A stretch of 64,000 nt of DNA, taken from assembly GCA_037975125.1 (NCBI GenBank), contig CM075862.1:61542779-61606778 (forward strand), given 5' to 3'. The notes beneath the pieces were generated by a model. The model was not told the origin of the DNA. It ran no database searches and saw nothing but the letters and a program-made list of their open reading frames with translations. Position numbers and translations under genes: made by a program. Positions 15,583 through 27,859 of this stretch are shown here, in pieces; position 1 is the first letter of the stretch; every line of letters starts with the position of its first letter. Origin of the DNA: Latrodectus hesperus. Its lineage: Eukaryota; Arthropoda; Arachnida; Araneae; Theridiidae.

Positions 15583-15913
15583 CTTATCAGTTATTGGGAT
15601 CGCATTTTGGAAGTTTTGTTTCTGAGTCAACGCTAACACACATACATTGTCGATATTACTCCATAAGATAGATTTACTACACGGATGTAAATTTAAATTT
15701 GTGGTCTATTTTATTTCATCAAAATAATATGATGAATACATTAGCCAAACTTTAATAAATGGAATGAAATAATATTAAATTTGAATGAACGTGTTCCTGA
15801 TAATAAGTTCCTGATACATGGAGAAACGCAATTAACCAAATGATATTAAATAGAATTTTGTTTGACCTTAGTGTGTTAGCGATATTCACTCCTTAATACC
15901 AACTACTGATAAG
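15583..15913. repeat. Possible non-autonomous TIR element
   Basis: CTTATCAGTTATTGG at the left and its near reverse complement (ending CTGATAAG) at the right bound about 330 bp. CGCTAACACAC also occurs inside each end in inverted orientation, but at unequal distances (48 and 32 bp). No coding sequence or clear target duplication is seen. Confidence 0.35.
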
Positions 15914-18842
15914 CATTTGGGTGAGTTTTTTAATTTTTGAAAATTTTTGGATGTCAAGTAACACATTTCATCTTTTTAACTCACAATTAAAATTTCATAA
16001 ATTGATTGAAAATGCTTAGGCCAAGATGCTTTGGACAATTTTGTTCATGCTTTGTCTTTACCATGCAAAACTGACTGTAAAATACAAGTAACCCACACTT
16101 AGTTCCATGCTTTACATGCGTAGATTGCTTGTTTGCAATATTTTCTTATTCCATATGAAGTGCAAACTTTTTAAAAACTTATTTTTTATCAAATATAAAA
16201 GTTACTAGTGCAATTAAAATCGGATCAAAAGCCAATGAACTAAAACTATAGATCATTGGCTTTCAAATTATATTGATGTTTTTATTCTTTCTTTAGAAAT
16301 TGATTATTTATATGGCGTTAGCTCTTAATTTAACATTTATATGCATGCATAGTAAAAATTACTTTTCTATAAGGTAGAATTCATGGTTTCTTGTGAAGAA
16401 TTTAATTTGTATGAAAACAAATCATACATATATGTATTTACTTATACGTGTGCTTCATGCATGAGTATGATTGTCTTATAGTTCAGTTTTCCAAGACCAT
16501 AAATAAGTTCAGTATAATAATATTGAAAGTTAAATTGCAATAAATATGGTGCATTTGTCTGAAGAAATTACTTAGGAACGCAGGTATTAATTAACAACAG
16601 GTCTATTTATTAGTTTTCATCCAACATAGTCAAGTAAATATAAAAAACATGCAAATATTTAGACAAATATATACACATAGCATGCAATTTTTTACTTGCC
16701 ACGGAATAAATTTTTTCTAAATATTTTGATTCAAGCTAATGGAAGTCGATTATTTAAATTCTAATAAAAATATGTATTCCAGAAATTGATATATCAAACA
16801 TAAATATTCAATTGAAATTAGTTAGACAATGGAAAATTTTATAATTTACAAATAGCACATATAGAGATTATAAAATATATCTATTCATTAGAGTCTCATT
16901 TATAAAAAGTTAATAAAGAAATAGTTATTTATTTTTTTCGGAACTATTTGATTTTTATTTGTCAATTTTTGGAATATATATTTTCAAAACTTTACATCAA
17001 CAAAATTTATAAGTTATCCATCATATTTAACCTACAACATGATATTTTTATTTAATAGAAATACATAACTATACTAAGTGCTTCTGACTATTAATTAAAA
17101 TGCAGAAAATAAAAATTTTATTTTAATAATAATTTAATAATAAGAATCCATGCTGGAATCGATAGTGAAAATTATTCAAGCATGTGAATATTTTATTTTC
17201 TACTGAACAACATGCAATACTAATTACAAACTGTGTTATCGGAACAAAAAGTTCATCAAAAATGTTTTCCTAAATTGCAAATGACAAATGCATAGTACAT
17301 TTCCAAAATGCATAGTACATTCATCAAAATCCTCATTTATTATGCATACATGCTTAATATACCATTGTGCAAAATACATTAATAAAATAGTTAATTATAC
17401 ATAGTTATTAAAGTACTTAATGAGCATGCATATTTGTTAGTTATCATGCGTAAACATATTTTCATTAAAATGCTTATGAAACATAAAAGAAATTAACATT
17501 ATATAGTTTTAACTGCGTCCCTAAAATTATAGTTCCATGGTATGAGCTTATTTCAATAATGCTTAGTTGGTGCTTTGAAATGACAGGACCTTCATAGCTG
17601 AAGATGTTTTTCACTTGTTCGATGATAAGTATTGTTTATATAGTTCCTTTTATTCCTTATTTATTGTTTAAATAATCATATGAAAAGGAGAATTTGGATT
17701 ATTCTAAGAATTTCCTAGGATAAATTTTAAATGTTCTCATCGATTAAGTTCTTATTTATATAATAAATTAAAATTCTAGTTATTTGCTATTAATTAAAAT
17801 TGAATTTAAAAATTAAAGAACATTATAAATTTAAAAAAATTGCTACTGATTTTATTTCCTATTTAAGGAAAATATTTTCTAAAATTTCTTTAGATACAAC
17901 AAAAAGTGTTGTAATCAGTAGTTTTGAATTTATTATTGAATTTTAAATATGACATTGTGTGTGTATATATATTCAAATATATTTCTATTATTTGTTTCAT
18001 TAAAATTATAAAATATTTTAATTTATTTTTATTTATTTATATTATAAAATACTTGATATTTTTCTACGTTCTTACTGAGTTCACAATTCTATTCAATATA
18101 AAAAAGATATATTGTTTTAAAATATATCTTAAGAGAATTTTATTATATTGATTTGTCCGGAAAGTTCATGCCAATTTCAAAGGTAAATTGAAATGGTGAA
18201 ATTAAAAATTTGCATACATATTTAATAAATGACGTAAGTGTCTTTCGGTTCTTAACCTTTCTCCATCTTTCAGATAACTTGAAAACTCCAATTTAAAGAA
18301 GTTCTCAGATTTGTTCTCGAGAAAAGTGAAAATTCTAGCACTTTTTCTCAGGCTCTTTTTCGTCTTAGGTATATGTGAATGATAAACATTTCAACTTTTA
18401 TTACAACTCAAAAATTGTGTCTCTTTGTTACATTTATAAAGCAATTCACAAATAAACGTCTTATGTAATTCAACTTTACAAAATGCTTATAAAACCAAAA
18501 ATTAAAAAATTTTTAATACTTCAGCTAATTTACGTGACTTATAAAATATGAGTTATTTACAGAGTTTTAGTCTCACTTTTATCTAAGATAAAGAAGTAAC
18601 CGGGACATTGTTATCTGTAGAATTGCAATCATCGTTCATAAGCATAAAAAACACACTTTTGCATGCTTTTTTTTATATTACTCTTTGTTTATGGCAACGG
18701 TACTGTATCTCGTTTTCGCTTTTTTGCGTTATTTTTGCCTTTGAGGTATTATCAAGCATCAAACATCTATAATGTACTTTATCTGCTCTTTGTTCAAAAT
18801 TAATAAAAAAAGTACTGAATTGTAACTAAAATGATTTCCAGT

Positions 18843-18889
18843 TTTATTCCGAGTTTTTGAATACTTTAACGTATACTTTTTCATTTATT
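18843..18889 (-). terminator. Candidate polyadenylation signals for the GSEFLamide exon
   Basis: Two minus-strand AATAAA hexamers (18884-18889 and 18843-18848) lie 241 and 282 nt past the TAG at 19130-19132. They support a terminal exon with its own 3' end, but the hexamer is frequent in this base composition. Confidence 0.4.
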
Positions 18890-19129
18890 CCTATGCGCAT
18901 GTCACTTTCTGAAAATAAGCATGAACTTACTAGAAATTTATCAAAATATCTAATAAAAATTATTCGATTGCAATTATTTAAGGACTGAAAGCTATTTAGG
19001 AGAAACTAATACCATGGAACAATTCAGACATGGCACCATATAAAGTGTGTATCTGAGCATTCCATTTACAAACATTCGACAAGAAGGCACACATATAAAA
19101 TACGCATTGCACAACGCTTCCCTCTCACC

Positions 19130-19800
19130 CTACGCTTCGTAATTCCTGTCAAGTGTGTTCTCAGCTTGTCTTCGTTTTCGTCCAAGAAACTCGGAGCCCA
19201 TTCTTTTCTGCTGTTCAGAAGACAGAGTCTTACTGCTGGAGAAGGCTGGTTCATACTGATCTTCCTGACTTTGATCTTCACCACTGAACTCAGATGATCT
19301 CTTGCCCAGAAATTCTGATCCCATTTTTTTGTAAGGCATGTCCTCCATCGGATCCTCCTCTTCCTCGGACCTCTTACCCAAGAATTCTGAACCCATTCTT
19401 TTCCCGAGAAACTCCGATCCCATCCTTTTGCCTAAGAACTCGGAACCCATTCTCTTTCCAAGAAATTCTGATCCCATTCTTTTTCCGAGGAATTCAGATC
19501 CCATTCTTTTTCCTAGAAACTCAGAACCCATTCTTTTGCCAAGAAACTCCGAACCCATTCTTTTTTCCTGAGAATAGGGTGATGACCTTTTCCCCAGAAA
19601 TTCAGAACCTATAACAAAATCCGGATTTCTTGGATGGGGAGCACTGATACGGGCCCTCTTCAGGGAGTTCTCTCTGTATTTTAAGTTTAGTGGAGGAGGG
19701 ACTCTTAAACCTGTACCTAAAGAAACTAACTGCATGATATGGCGTAGTGTGTTATCTGAAATTGCAGTCGGGGATTCTCGAGAGTTGTCCAAATAGTAAT
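19130..19800 (-). CDS. GSEFLamide neuropeptide precursor, main coding exon (partial gene)
   Basis: The exon is entered through the acceptor TTTCTGTTTCAG. It begins with AT (phase 1) and encodes 222 residues to TAG. An N-terminal spacer (YYLDNSRESPTAISDN, then LVSLGTGLRVPPPLNL) ends in KR. One longer copy ending PDFVIGSEFLGKR and a short spacer SSPYSQEKR follow, then seven MGSEFLGKR in tandem. After these come an acidic spacer (SEEEEDPMEDM), another MGSEFLGKR, a second acidic spacer, MGSEFLGRKRR and the tail QAENTLDRNYEA. Cleavage and amidation would give nine MGSEFL-amides and one extended IGSEFL-amide. GSEFLamides are established decapod neuropeptides of the EFLamide group. The seven tandem copies differ at many third positions, showing selection for the peptide. 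No signal peptide lies in the exon. The upstream open sequence back to 19897 is intron. A donor-like G|GTGAGA lies one base after the stop. Confidence 0.92.
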
Positions 19801-19830
19801 CTGAAACAGAAAGGGTTAAAAAAACAACAA
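19801..19830 (-). promoter_or_regulatory. 3' splice acceptor of the GSEFLamide exon
   Basis: On the minus strand a pyrimidine-rich run (GTTGTTTTTTTAACCC, then TTTCTGTTTCAG) precedes ATTACTATTTGG. This is a textbook acceptor, so the methionine and the hydrophobic stretch that are open upstream should not be read as the protein's start. Confidence 0.85.
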
Positions 19831-22012
19831 AACTAAAAACTCTTTCATTTACTTTTCTAATAGTATCAGAATTAAAAATCCTTATATAATTTTTCACTAA
19901 AAATAAGAGGTTTATAGGTAGTTTTTTTTAAAATATATATATATGTATATATACTATTTCTATATAATTTGCTAAATAATTAAAAAGGTAAGCACAAGAG
20001 TTAAGAGAGAAAAAAACATTTTATAAAAACATATTTCTAAAATAGGTCGCACATAATATGACTATTTAATATCAGTGAATTTAATAAACTTTAATTATAA
20101 TAAATTAACGCAAATGCATAGCAATTCCTTGAAACTAGCTTAAATGACTAAATTTCAATGTAAATGACCAAATTTGGCATAATAGTTATTTATTATAAAA
20201 TAATTAAAAGCAAGAAAATTTATAAGATTATGCTTTATAAATTTTATAAAAATTTTAGGAACAAATATTTTATAAATCATGAGTCACTTAATTATAGTAA
20301 TTTATTTATAACATATTTATAAAGTTTACATGGCAGGTCAAAGGTCAATAACATGAAAATGAATGGAATCATTAATATTTACCTTTTATACTGTGGGAAC
20401 TATTAGAGCAAGAATACATTTCATATTATTCTTAAAATGCAGAATTAATTGTACACATACACTTTGGCATTATGATAAGTATTAGTTTTAATATAAAATG
20501 CAAATTTGAAAGTAAATATGATTGAAATTGAAGCTTATTTATAATTTCGTATATAACTTTGTTTTTCTAATTGTATATTTTAATAATTAATTTCTAAAAT
20601 GCCACAATTATTCAAAATCATAGTATTTATAATAGTAATTTAACTAGATTATGTTAATGGGAAAATGCGGAATTTCATATATTTACTAAAAAATAAGTTG
20701 TTTATTTTAAATGAAATTTTCTTTTTATATTTTTGTGTCGATTTTTAATTTTAATTAAATGCTGTATCATTAGAAATTACATAATTTTGACTTATAACAA
20801 AGTAATTTATTTTACATTTATTGCACATTTTTTGTGTATAAAAATATAATACTAATAAACAAAACTGTTTTTGCTTACAGGAATAACTTATAAAAAATGA
20901 TAAACAGTTTAAGGAAATTGAATAGTGAACTAATTTAATGCACATTTTTAATCGCAAATAAAATTTCAAAATTTTACATTAATTTAATTCAATAAGTACA
21001 TAATTTATTAAATGTCGACTTTAACTACAATTGTTTATTTTATATTATAGCGAGTTAATTGTATTTAAAAGGACTTTTATAGATACTTAGCTTTGCGTTA
21101 AATATTTATTTATGCCAAATAGAGCGAAGTTTAATAGAAAACTCATCTCAAAATATTCTTTAGTCTTATTGTTTTATTTCATTTATTCTTATGATTTTAT
21201 GAAGAACAAAATAACATAAATCTGTCATAAAACTTATTAAAGTTATAATAATAGCTAATTGTATAAAACGTAAATGCATTATCAAAAATTAAACAATCCA
21301 GAAATCAAATGCTACTGACTTTTTTCACTTTTTATAAAGTTGAGAATTAAATACTTTAATGCGGTGTAATATATTAACTACTTTCCCACCTATTTATCTT
21401 AAAATTAGCTTTATAACAATCTAATTAACAGTTAATAAATATTTGTAAATAAGATTTCTGTTTCTACAAAACTGTAAATAATTTTTATGGGTGTTCATGA
21501 TCCTTACTTTAGAATTTCTGTTATCTCATATTCGATATCTTATGAATAACACCTTAAAATAATTTATTATAGCAATAAAATAGCAACAAATTGGACTTTT
21601 ATTACTTTAAATAAAAATAAAACTGAACTTGTTATACTATAGATCTTTTTGGTTTTGTAAGCTATTTATGTGTAACTCTTGAAAGAACGAAAATAGATTC
21701 GATCAGTTATCAAACATTAATGGAAACTCATCATTACCATCTTAAATCTTTAACCATCTAAATTTGCATAAAAATGTACATATATTTTTAAAAATTAGTT
21801 TTAAATAAAACACTTCTCCAGTCTTAATTTTTATTGTCAGCATTCTTTGAAAAGATTTTAATATTTATATATTGATTTATTGACTTTTGATTTAATTACA
21901 AATTAATAAAAACAGATATAACTTTGTTTGACAGCTATTTATTTTTATAATTTCCAATGTCTTTTGCTGCATCCACAATTGCAGCCAGTCAATCCCCTCC
22001 CACTTGTCTACC
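19831..22012. other. A/T-rich stretch upstream of the GSEFLamide exon, presumed intron
   Basis: No exon is recognised. One donor-like site on the minus strand near 20380-20390 (AAAAG|GTAAAT) follows a short methionine-led frame, but the phase that looks like a signal peptide meets a stop before the site. The signal-peptide exon is therefore unplaced. Confidence 0.5.
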
Positions 22013-22505
22013 GGAACTTCTGAGAGCATTGCTTGATGAGTGGAACTTCTGAGAGCATTGCTTGATGAGTGGAACTTTTGAGAGCATTGCTTGATAAGTG
22101 GAACTTCTGAGAGCATTGCTTGAAGAGTGGAACTTCTGAGAGCATTGCTTGATGAGTGGAACTTCTGAGAGCATTGCTTGAAGAGTGGAACTTCTGAGAG
22201 CATTGCTTGATGAGTGGAACTTCTGAGAGCATTGCTTGATGAGTGGAACTTCTGAGAGCATTGCTTGATGAGTGGAACTTCTGAGAGCATTGCTTGATGA
22301 GTGGAACTTCTGAGAGCATTGCTTGATGAGTGGAACTTCTGAGAGCATTGCTTGATGAGTGGAATTTCTGAGAGCATTGCTTGATGAGTGGAACTTCTGA
22401 GAGCATTGCTTGATGAGTGGAACTTCTGAGAGCATTGCTTGATGAGTGGAACTTCTGAGAGCATTGCTTGATGAGTGGAACTTCTGAGAGCATTGCTTGA
22501 TGAGT
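22013..22505 (+). repeat. 29-bp minisatellite, 17 copies
   Basis: The unit starts GGAACTTCTGAGAGCATTGC and ends TTGATGAGT. 493 bp equals exactly 17 units. Rare point variants occur (AAGAGT for GATGAGT in two units, TTTTG for TTCTG, GATAAGT, GGAATTT). The last unit runs directly into Tc1-transposase-like coding sequence, and one frame of the unit encodes LLRALLDEW, the residues that precede that sequence. Long open frames on both strands here are products of the 29-bp periodicity and are not genes. Confidence 0.95.
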
Positions 22506-22610
22506 GGTGTAATATTCCCCAAGATCATATTGATAATTTGATAGTCAGCAAGCTTAGGCGTTGTATGGCCTGTGTTGCATCGTCTGGGAGCATACTATGT
22601 ATTAAGCATC
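22476..22610 (+). pseudogene. Tc1-like transposase C-terminal remnant
   Basis: The frame reads LLRALLDEW, CNIPQDHIDNLI, then RRCMACVASSGS. It matches the C-terminal end of Tc1-family transposases (L..EW..IPQ..I.NLI.SM.RR..A.I...G). The DDE catalytic core is not present upstream, because the sequence before it is the minisatellite and then A/T-rich DNA. It is a relic whose 5' border has been amplified in tandem. Confidence 0.7.
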
Positions 22611-23849
22611 ATACCAACCATGTTATATTGGTTTTTGTAAATAAATTATTTTTTCAAATTTGCTCCAGGGAGTAAAAATAGCATTTTTTATTGATGATGT
22701 CCAACATATAGTATCTTTTTTGCCCTTTACCTTTTGTTTAGACTATATAGATTTAACTATACAGATATTATAAATAGACTTTACAAATCAGTCTCATTTG
22801 TTTAGCTTCTGTCTCTTTCTTTGCCTGAACTTGCATTATCCTTAATTTATGGACACGAGTGTATGGTAACTAGTTAATGAAAATTGTTTTATGTTTTTAT
22901 CGGCATTACATTGAATAAAAAAATTACTATGTAGTTATGCTTTTTGAAATCTGAACACAACTGCTTTAAATTAACACAACATGTTATCAAAACCATAAAG
23001 AAACGTATAAGCATAATCAATATATTTAAATCACCTCACTGGATAATATTCTAAATTGCACCATTAATGTTAACACATTGAATTAATGGAGTGAAATAAA
23101 TTATTTCAAACAAGTGCAGGGTGAATTGCAACAAAATTAAATTAATATCAGATGGTGCTTTTAAGAAAGAGTCGCAGAATCAAAACTAGTATTTTCGTAA
23201 TGAAACATCCTGTAAGGATCATTGGAATCAACAGAACTCTATTTCCTTATTAAAATAAGTGATTAAGTTCAATATTCTAAATTCAACGATTGTGGCAGAC
23301 TTAGTAACAAACATGCGAAGGAAATGTGCTAAAAGTAAAAGCCATCTTGCTTAAATTAACTAGATTAATTAAAAATTCAATAAATAATTCATTAATTTAG
23401 TTAGGAATACAGCTTCACATTACTAATCATAACTCTAAGCTCAGAAATGATTTTTAAACGGAAAACTGTTTCTCGTTTTTAACAATAATTACAATCCTCA
23501 AAAGCCTTTACTCATTAAAATTTTATTTATTTTGCAACAATTATCTTAAATATAAATACTTTTATATAACGAAATAAGAATTTGAATTAATAAATGGAGC
23601 GCTTAGAAACACCAATCTTTAATTTTGAAAATTAATTTATGAACTTTTTCAATTTTTAATAAAATTTTTTAAAGTAGTCAATGTTGGACTTAAAATGTTT
23701 AAATTTAGCTAAAATATCAACATTTAAGGAATTAAATATCATAATTAAATTTTCCTCGTGAGTTTATAAGGAATATTTCTTCCTCTTAAATTAATCTTAT
23801 TGAATACATAAAAAATTCCTGATCTGAATTAAATTTTTAATAACAGTAC

Positions 23850-23850
<1 letters not shown>

Positions 23851-23927
<77 letters not shown>
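23851..23927. repeat. (TA)n microsatellite
   Basis: About 38 uninterrupted TA units. Confidence 0.95.
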
Positions 23928-23930
<3 letters not shown>

Positions 23931-25489
23931 TGTAATATATTTGGCAAATTAGTGGTATTAAGAAATAAATTTCTTAACGAGTTTGTACTTCACGTGAATA
24001 TTTTACTATTTTCACATTAAATATATTGTATATTTTTTTATTGAAATTGCAAAAGCTGCAAATTAATTAAGAACTGTTAAATGTTGATATATAAAGTATA
24101 TCTTAATGAACACATCTACTTACAATTTTTGTTTTTATATCTTTCATAGTTTAAATTTATTCTGATCATCATGTTTTTCAGTTAAAATGATTTAAAATTA
24201 TGAAATTTACATTTGTTAATTGAGCCAAATCTTTTGTGTCGGAAACATTTTGAAACATTTTTCGTATGTTTTATGTACTACATCTAAATGTATCACTATT
24301 CACTTATTAATTTTAATAAGAAACTGGAAAATATTTCAAAGTATATTTCTTGTTATCAATCATTTTTTGGATAACTTCTGAATATTATTAATGTATAAAT
24401 TATTTTACTGGTCGTATGTTGTTGAGGTTAAAATATAATTTCTGGATTTGATAATTTGAAAATAAATTTAATGTATTAGATAAAGTTTAATGATTAAATA
24501 AATATGATTAAAATTTAGGAAATTCTTTTTAAAATGTTTTACGAGAATTATTTCTAAACTGAAAAATATTGTTTATTTAAATTTGTAAAATAACTTTATA
24601 TATAAAAATAAAATCTTTATAATAACATTTTATTTTTCTATCTTTTTATGGTAAAATTTCAAAAATAAATGCAACATCAAATAAATTTTTATTTGCAATG
24701 TGTTTTATTACGGAAACGTGAATTTAAATTCTTTAAATTTATTTTTATGGTGAAAAAACGTCATTGTTCAACTCATTATGATAAGCTTTCATATTATTGA
24801 AATAACATATTGTACAATAAAATAAAAATGACGATTTCTGTTATATTTAATTCTCCTTATACAAAGTAAAATACTACTAAAGATCTATACATATTCTAAA
24901 TATTTTTTGAATACATTAACTGTTTTATATATTTCAGATTTACAATTGGTTTATTAATTTTTATATTGTTAACTGTAGTTTTATTTACGCAATTGTTTAC
25001 TTAATGTTTTCGTTTTTTCTAATTTTTATTCAGTAAATTACTTACAAGGAAGTATTTTGTAATTGTTATCTAAATTAGAGAGATATCTCATTTATTCTCT
25101 ATGATTCCAATGAATAATTCTATCAAAATTATGATTTTCAATGAATAGAATCAATGAAATTCGTTATTATTTTATTAAAAAAAAACTATAGAATTATAGT
25201 AGATTATATTATACTAGAAAAAAAAACTTAAAATGTTATAAAATTAGATTTTATTCTGTTAATTAATAGTTTAAACATAATTCCAATTATTAAACTCAAT
25301 TGTAAAATCCGTTATGTATCTGAATTTTTTAATAATTTAATTGAAATATTATTTAGGAAGAACAACCGCATGATTTAACTAAAACCAAGAAAAGCTGAAA
25401 ACAAAAATTTGAAATACCCTTTCACTTTCTTTTTAGGGGTTGATTCTTTTCTATCTCAAACGAAAAAAAAATATCGTCTGCTATTTATT

Positions 25490-25770
25490 AAATTATCTCT
25501 GGAACTCTGGGCAGAACTTTATGGAATTATTCGTATTCTAAGCAACACAGGTTGAGAAATGGTGTCGAAAGTTTTGAAAAATATTCCGACTTGTTGCTGA
25601 GCCTCTGCCTTAGTAACATGGTTAATATGCTAATTCTAAGGTCAAGAGACAGGAGGGGAGCTAATAAACATTCAAATTCTCTTGTCAGATCGAATTTGCA
25701 TCGTGCCTTTTCCTTGTGTATCATGAGGAAGAGCTGCAAAGAGGGCGAAACGAAAATTTTACTAAATATG
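25490..25770. other. Unassigned G/C-richer patch
   Basis: About 280 bp are clearly richer in G/C than the flanks and open on both strands for about 70 codons (plus strand 25552-25773, minus strand 25739-25527). Neither translation resembles a family I know. It could be a conserved non-coding element, an exon of an unseen gene or a decayed transposon. On the minus strand a TTTGCAG acceptor-like site lies near 25735-25745. Confidence 0.3.
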
Positions 25771-27173
25771 TAAATTACTAGGATAAACCTACAATAACAG
25801 ATGTCAGATTATTTTTTTCTTCTTCTTTTGGCAGGCAGCTTCCTGAATCGTCTTCATTGAAAATCTGACGATATTAAAGTTATGTTTTCAATTGCTTAAA
25901 TTTACTTCCACATTTTTCATCATTATAGCTAAGTAATCAATATGTAAACTGCAATATGTTTTGTTATTAAAAGCAATTTGAATTTTTTAATTGTTGAAGC
26001 AAATGTTTTGATTGTAAATTTTATTTGAGAAATACGTCTTTTCTGCTACTTACTTAGGCTGCAAAAATATTTATTTTACAAAAAAAAAATCATTTTAGCA
26101 GAAATCGAAATTACATTTTTAGGATATTTATACGCGTCAATATAATCCTAATATATAAAATATGTAAATAATATTGAATCCATAACTATTTCAACGAATT
26201 TAATTTTCTGTATTTTATAAAAGTAAACTTATATCATTTGCTCACATCTGATGTAATTAAATGTAAATCTCATGTTTTTTCTTTAAATATTTGGTTCTTT
26301 TTCTGAAGTATTGTAACTAATGTGATTTTCGTCTGTAGCTTGAAATTTAAAGCCCTATAATTTTTTATATCAATTATTTGAGTTTAACCTTTAAGTTTAT
26401 TTATCTGCTTTTTAACAAAAACAGCATGAAATTTCGATTCAATGAACATTTTTCGCAATATATTTAATTTCTTTTTACACATCTTAAAATAATATCATCG
26501 ATGTCATTCCATCATTTCTAAATTAATTTGATAGTATATATTAAAGAATAATACTAATTTTATTAAATAATGATAGAAGCATCTTCAACACACATTCATA
26601 TTTCTTTCATGAGGAACATGATAAGTAAAACGTAATGTGTTGGTATTTCTAACCAGAAATGACGTAATTAATTTTTGGTTTAATTTCTTTGTTTAAATAA
26701 AAACTTCAATTTTTATGTACGTGTGGGTAATACAAATCATCTAAAACTATTCTCAATATTTTCAAAATATATGTATCAGTTTTATATGATTTTAGTAGTT
26801 ATATCAAATGAAATACATTTTTATATAAAGTAATTTCCACAAAATACAACTGCCATCGTGATTAAATAATTTATTGAAAAATTGAATTAAGTTATCAGTT
26901 TAAGTATTTTTAAGAAAAAAATGAAGCTTTTTGCAGAAATTAATAGTTTTACTAAAAACTAACTATACAGCTTACGTGCAGGTCAGAAAATGATTACAAA
27001 TTCAAAATCATTCAACCCACCAAATAAAATGAATTGAATGATGAATATTATTGGTGAAACCGTTTCTTGCAATATTTCTGTATACCATAATGATTGTGTC
27101 ATAAAGTAATAAATATTTCTAATGTAATTTAATGATAATACAGGCATTTACCAATTTTTATTTCAGATCTGTA

Positions 27174-27850
27174 TTATTGTGAAGTGTCCATATTAAGCCG
27201 TCTTTTATGTCCCAGAACTTTTCGGTTTGCTAAGTTATTTGGGTTATGTTGACCAATCAAAAATATTGTTTGCGCAGAGGCGGTCCATTGACATACGAAT
27301 CGTATGGGGTCTGCAGTTATTTTGTCGAAAACTGACTGTAAGAAAAATGCTGCGAAGGCTAATACCACCGTCATAAGGATGACATTGAAATATCGTTACG
27401 CTGTTAAAGTTATAAGCAAAAATATTGGATACAATTTGCTGTCGTGGGCAACAGCAACCTACACCATCACAGCAGGAGTAATGCTATATGACTCAGTAAA
27501 GCGAAAGTTGATTGAGTTAATTGGCTTCTGTTTTTCGGGTCATATGATCGAAGAAAGAAGTGGGATTCATCTCTGAACATCATCTGCCACCTAATGGCAA
27601 CAGTAATCGAATATGGCACTGCAGCAAACGGTTCTGCAAATGTTGTAGGGTTGAAATCTGATGTCTTTAATATGAGATAGCTTCAGCCATGCACCTTGCA
27701 ATGGTAAAAAGGTCCATGGATGATATAAAAGTGGCCGTAACTCATTGGACAGCGAACATCTTTATGCAATTTGGGATTAACACATTCGTATTTGCGCACC
27801 TTAATCATTCAGAGATTTTATTTTGATGATAAGTTAGCTTTTTGACAAAA
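27174..27850 (-). pseudogene. Tc1/mariner-like transposase relic
   Basis: On the minus strand, moving from about 27850 to 27174, frameshifted blocks appear in the family order. First comes MFRDESHFFLRSYDP, matching the first catalytic aspartate (FSDESRF). Next is PAVMVxVAVAHDSK, matching the GIMVWGAI block. Then comes FDKITADPIR, a decayed match to the QQDNARPH second-aspartate block. Last is a frame reading KFWDIKDGL, close to the IEHVWD/LG block. Stops and frameshifts separate all blocks. The plus-strand open frame at 27304-27576 is the complement of this region and not a gene. Confidence 0.55.
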
Positions 27851-27859
27851 ATTATTTCC

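Larger units (their letters stand above)
22680..27170. other. A/T-rich non-coding stretch
   Basis: No gene is recognised. A (TA)n tract lies at 23851-23927 and a G/C-richer patch at 25490-25770, both listed separately. The rest shows only A/T-rich sequence and homopolymer runs. Confidence 0.5.

Noticed and set aside
19294..19614. Plus-strand open frames with repeated PRNSDPILF-type motifs
   Set aside because: Antisense shadow of the GSEFL repeats.
19801..19897. A methionine-led start with a hydrophobic stretch (FSFVVFLTLSVSD) directly before the GSEFL exon, resembling a signal peptide
   Set aside because: The sequence is a pyrimidine-rich tract ending in a textbook TTTCTGTTTCAG acceptor, and the phase-1 entry matches the EFLGGP exon. 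The hydrophobic residues come from T-rich intron sequence.
20381..20440. Candidate signal-peptide exon on the minus strand, a methionine followed by KCILALIVPTV
   Set aside because: That frame meets a stop just before the donor-like GTAAAT. The frame that passes through to the donor in phase 1 is short and hydrophilic.
22013..22505. Possible CRISPR array or long repetitive protein
   Set aside because: The 29-bp units are directly adjacent with no spacers, the genome is eukaryotic, and the long ORFs on both strands follow from the 29-bp period.
27174..27374. Secreted protein beginning MTVVLAFAAFFLQ on the minus strand
   Set aside because: The surrounding blocks follow the order of a Tc1/mariner transposase, so the hydrophobic start is part of a decayed transposase.
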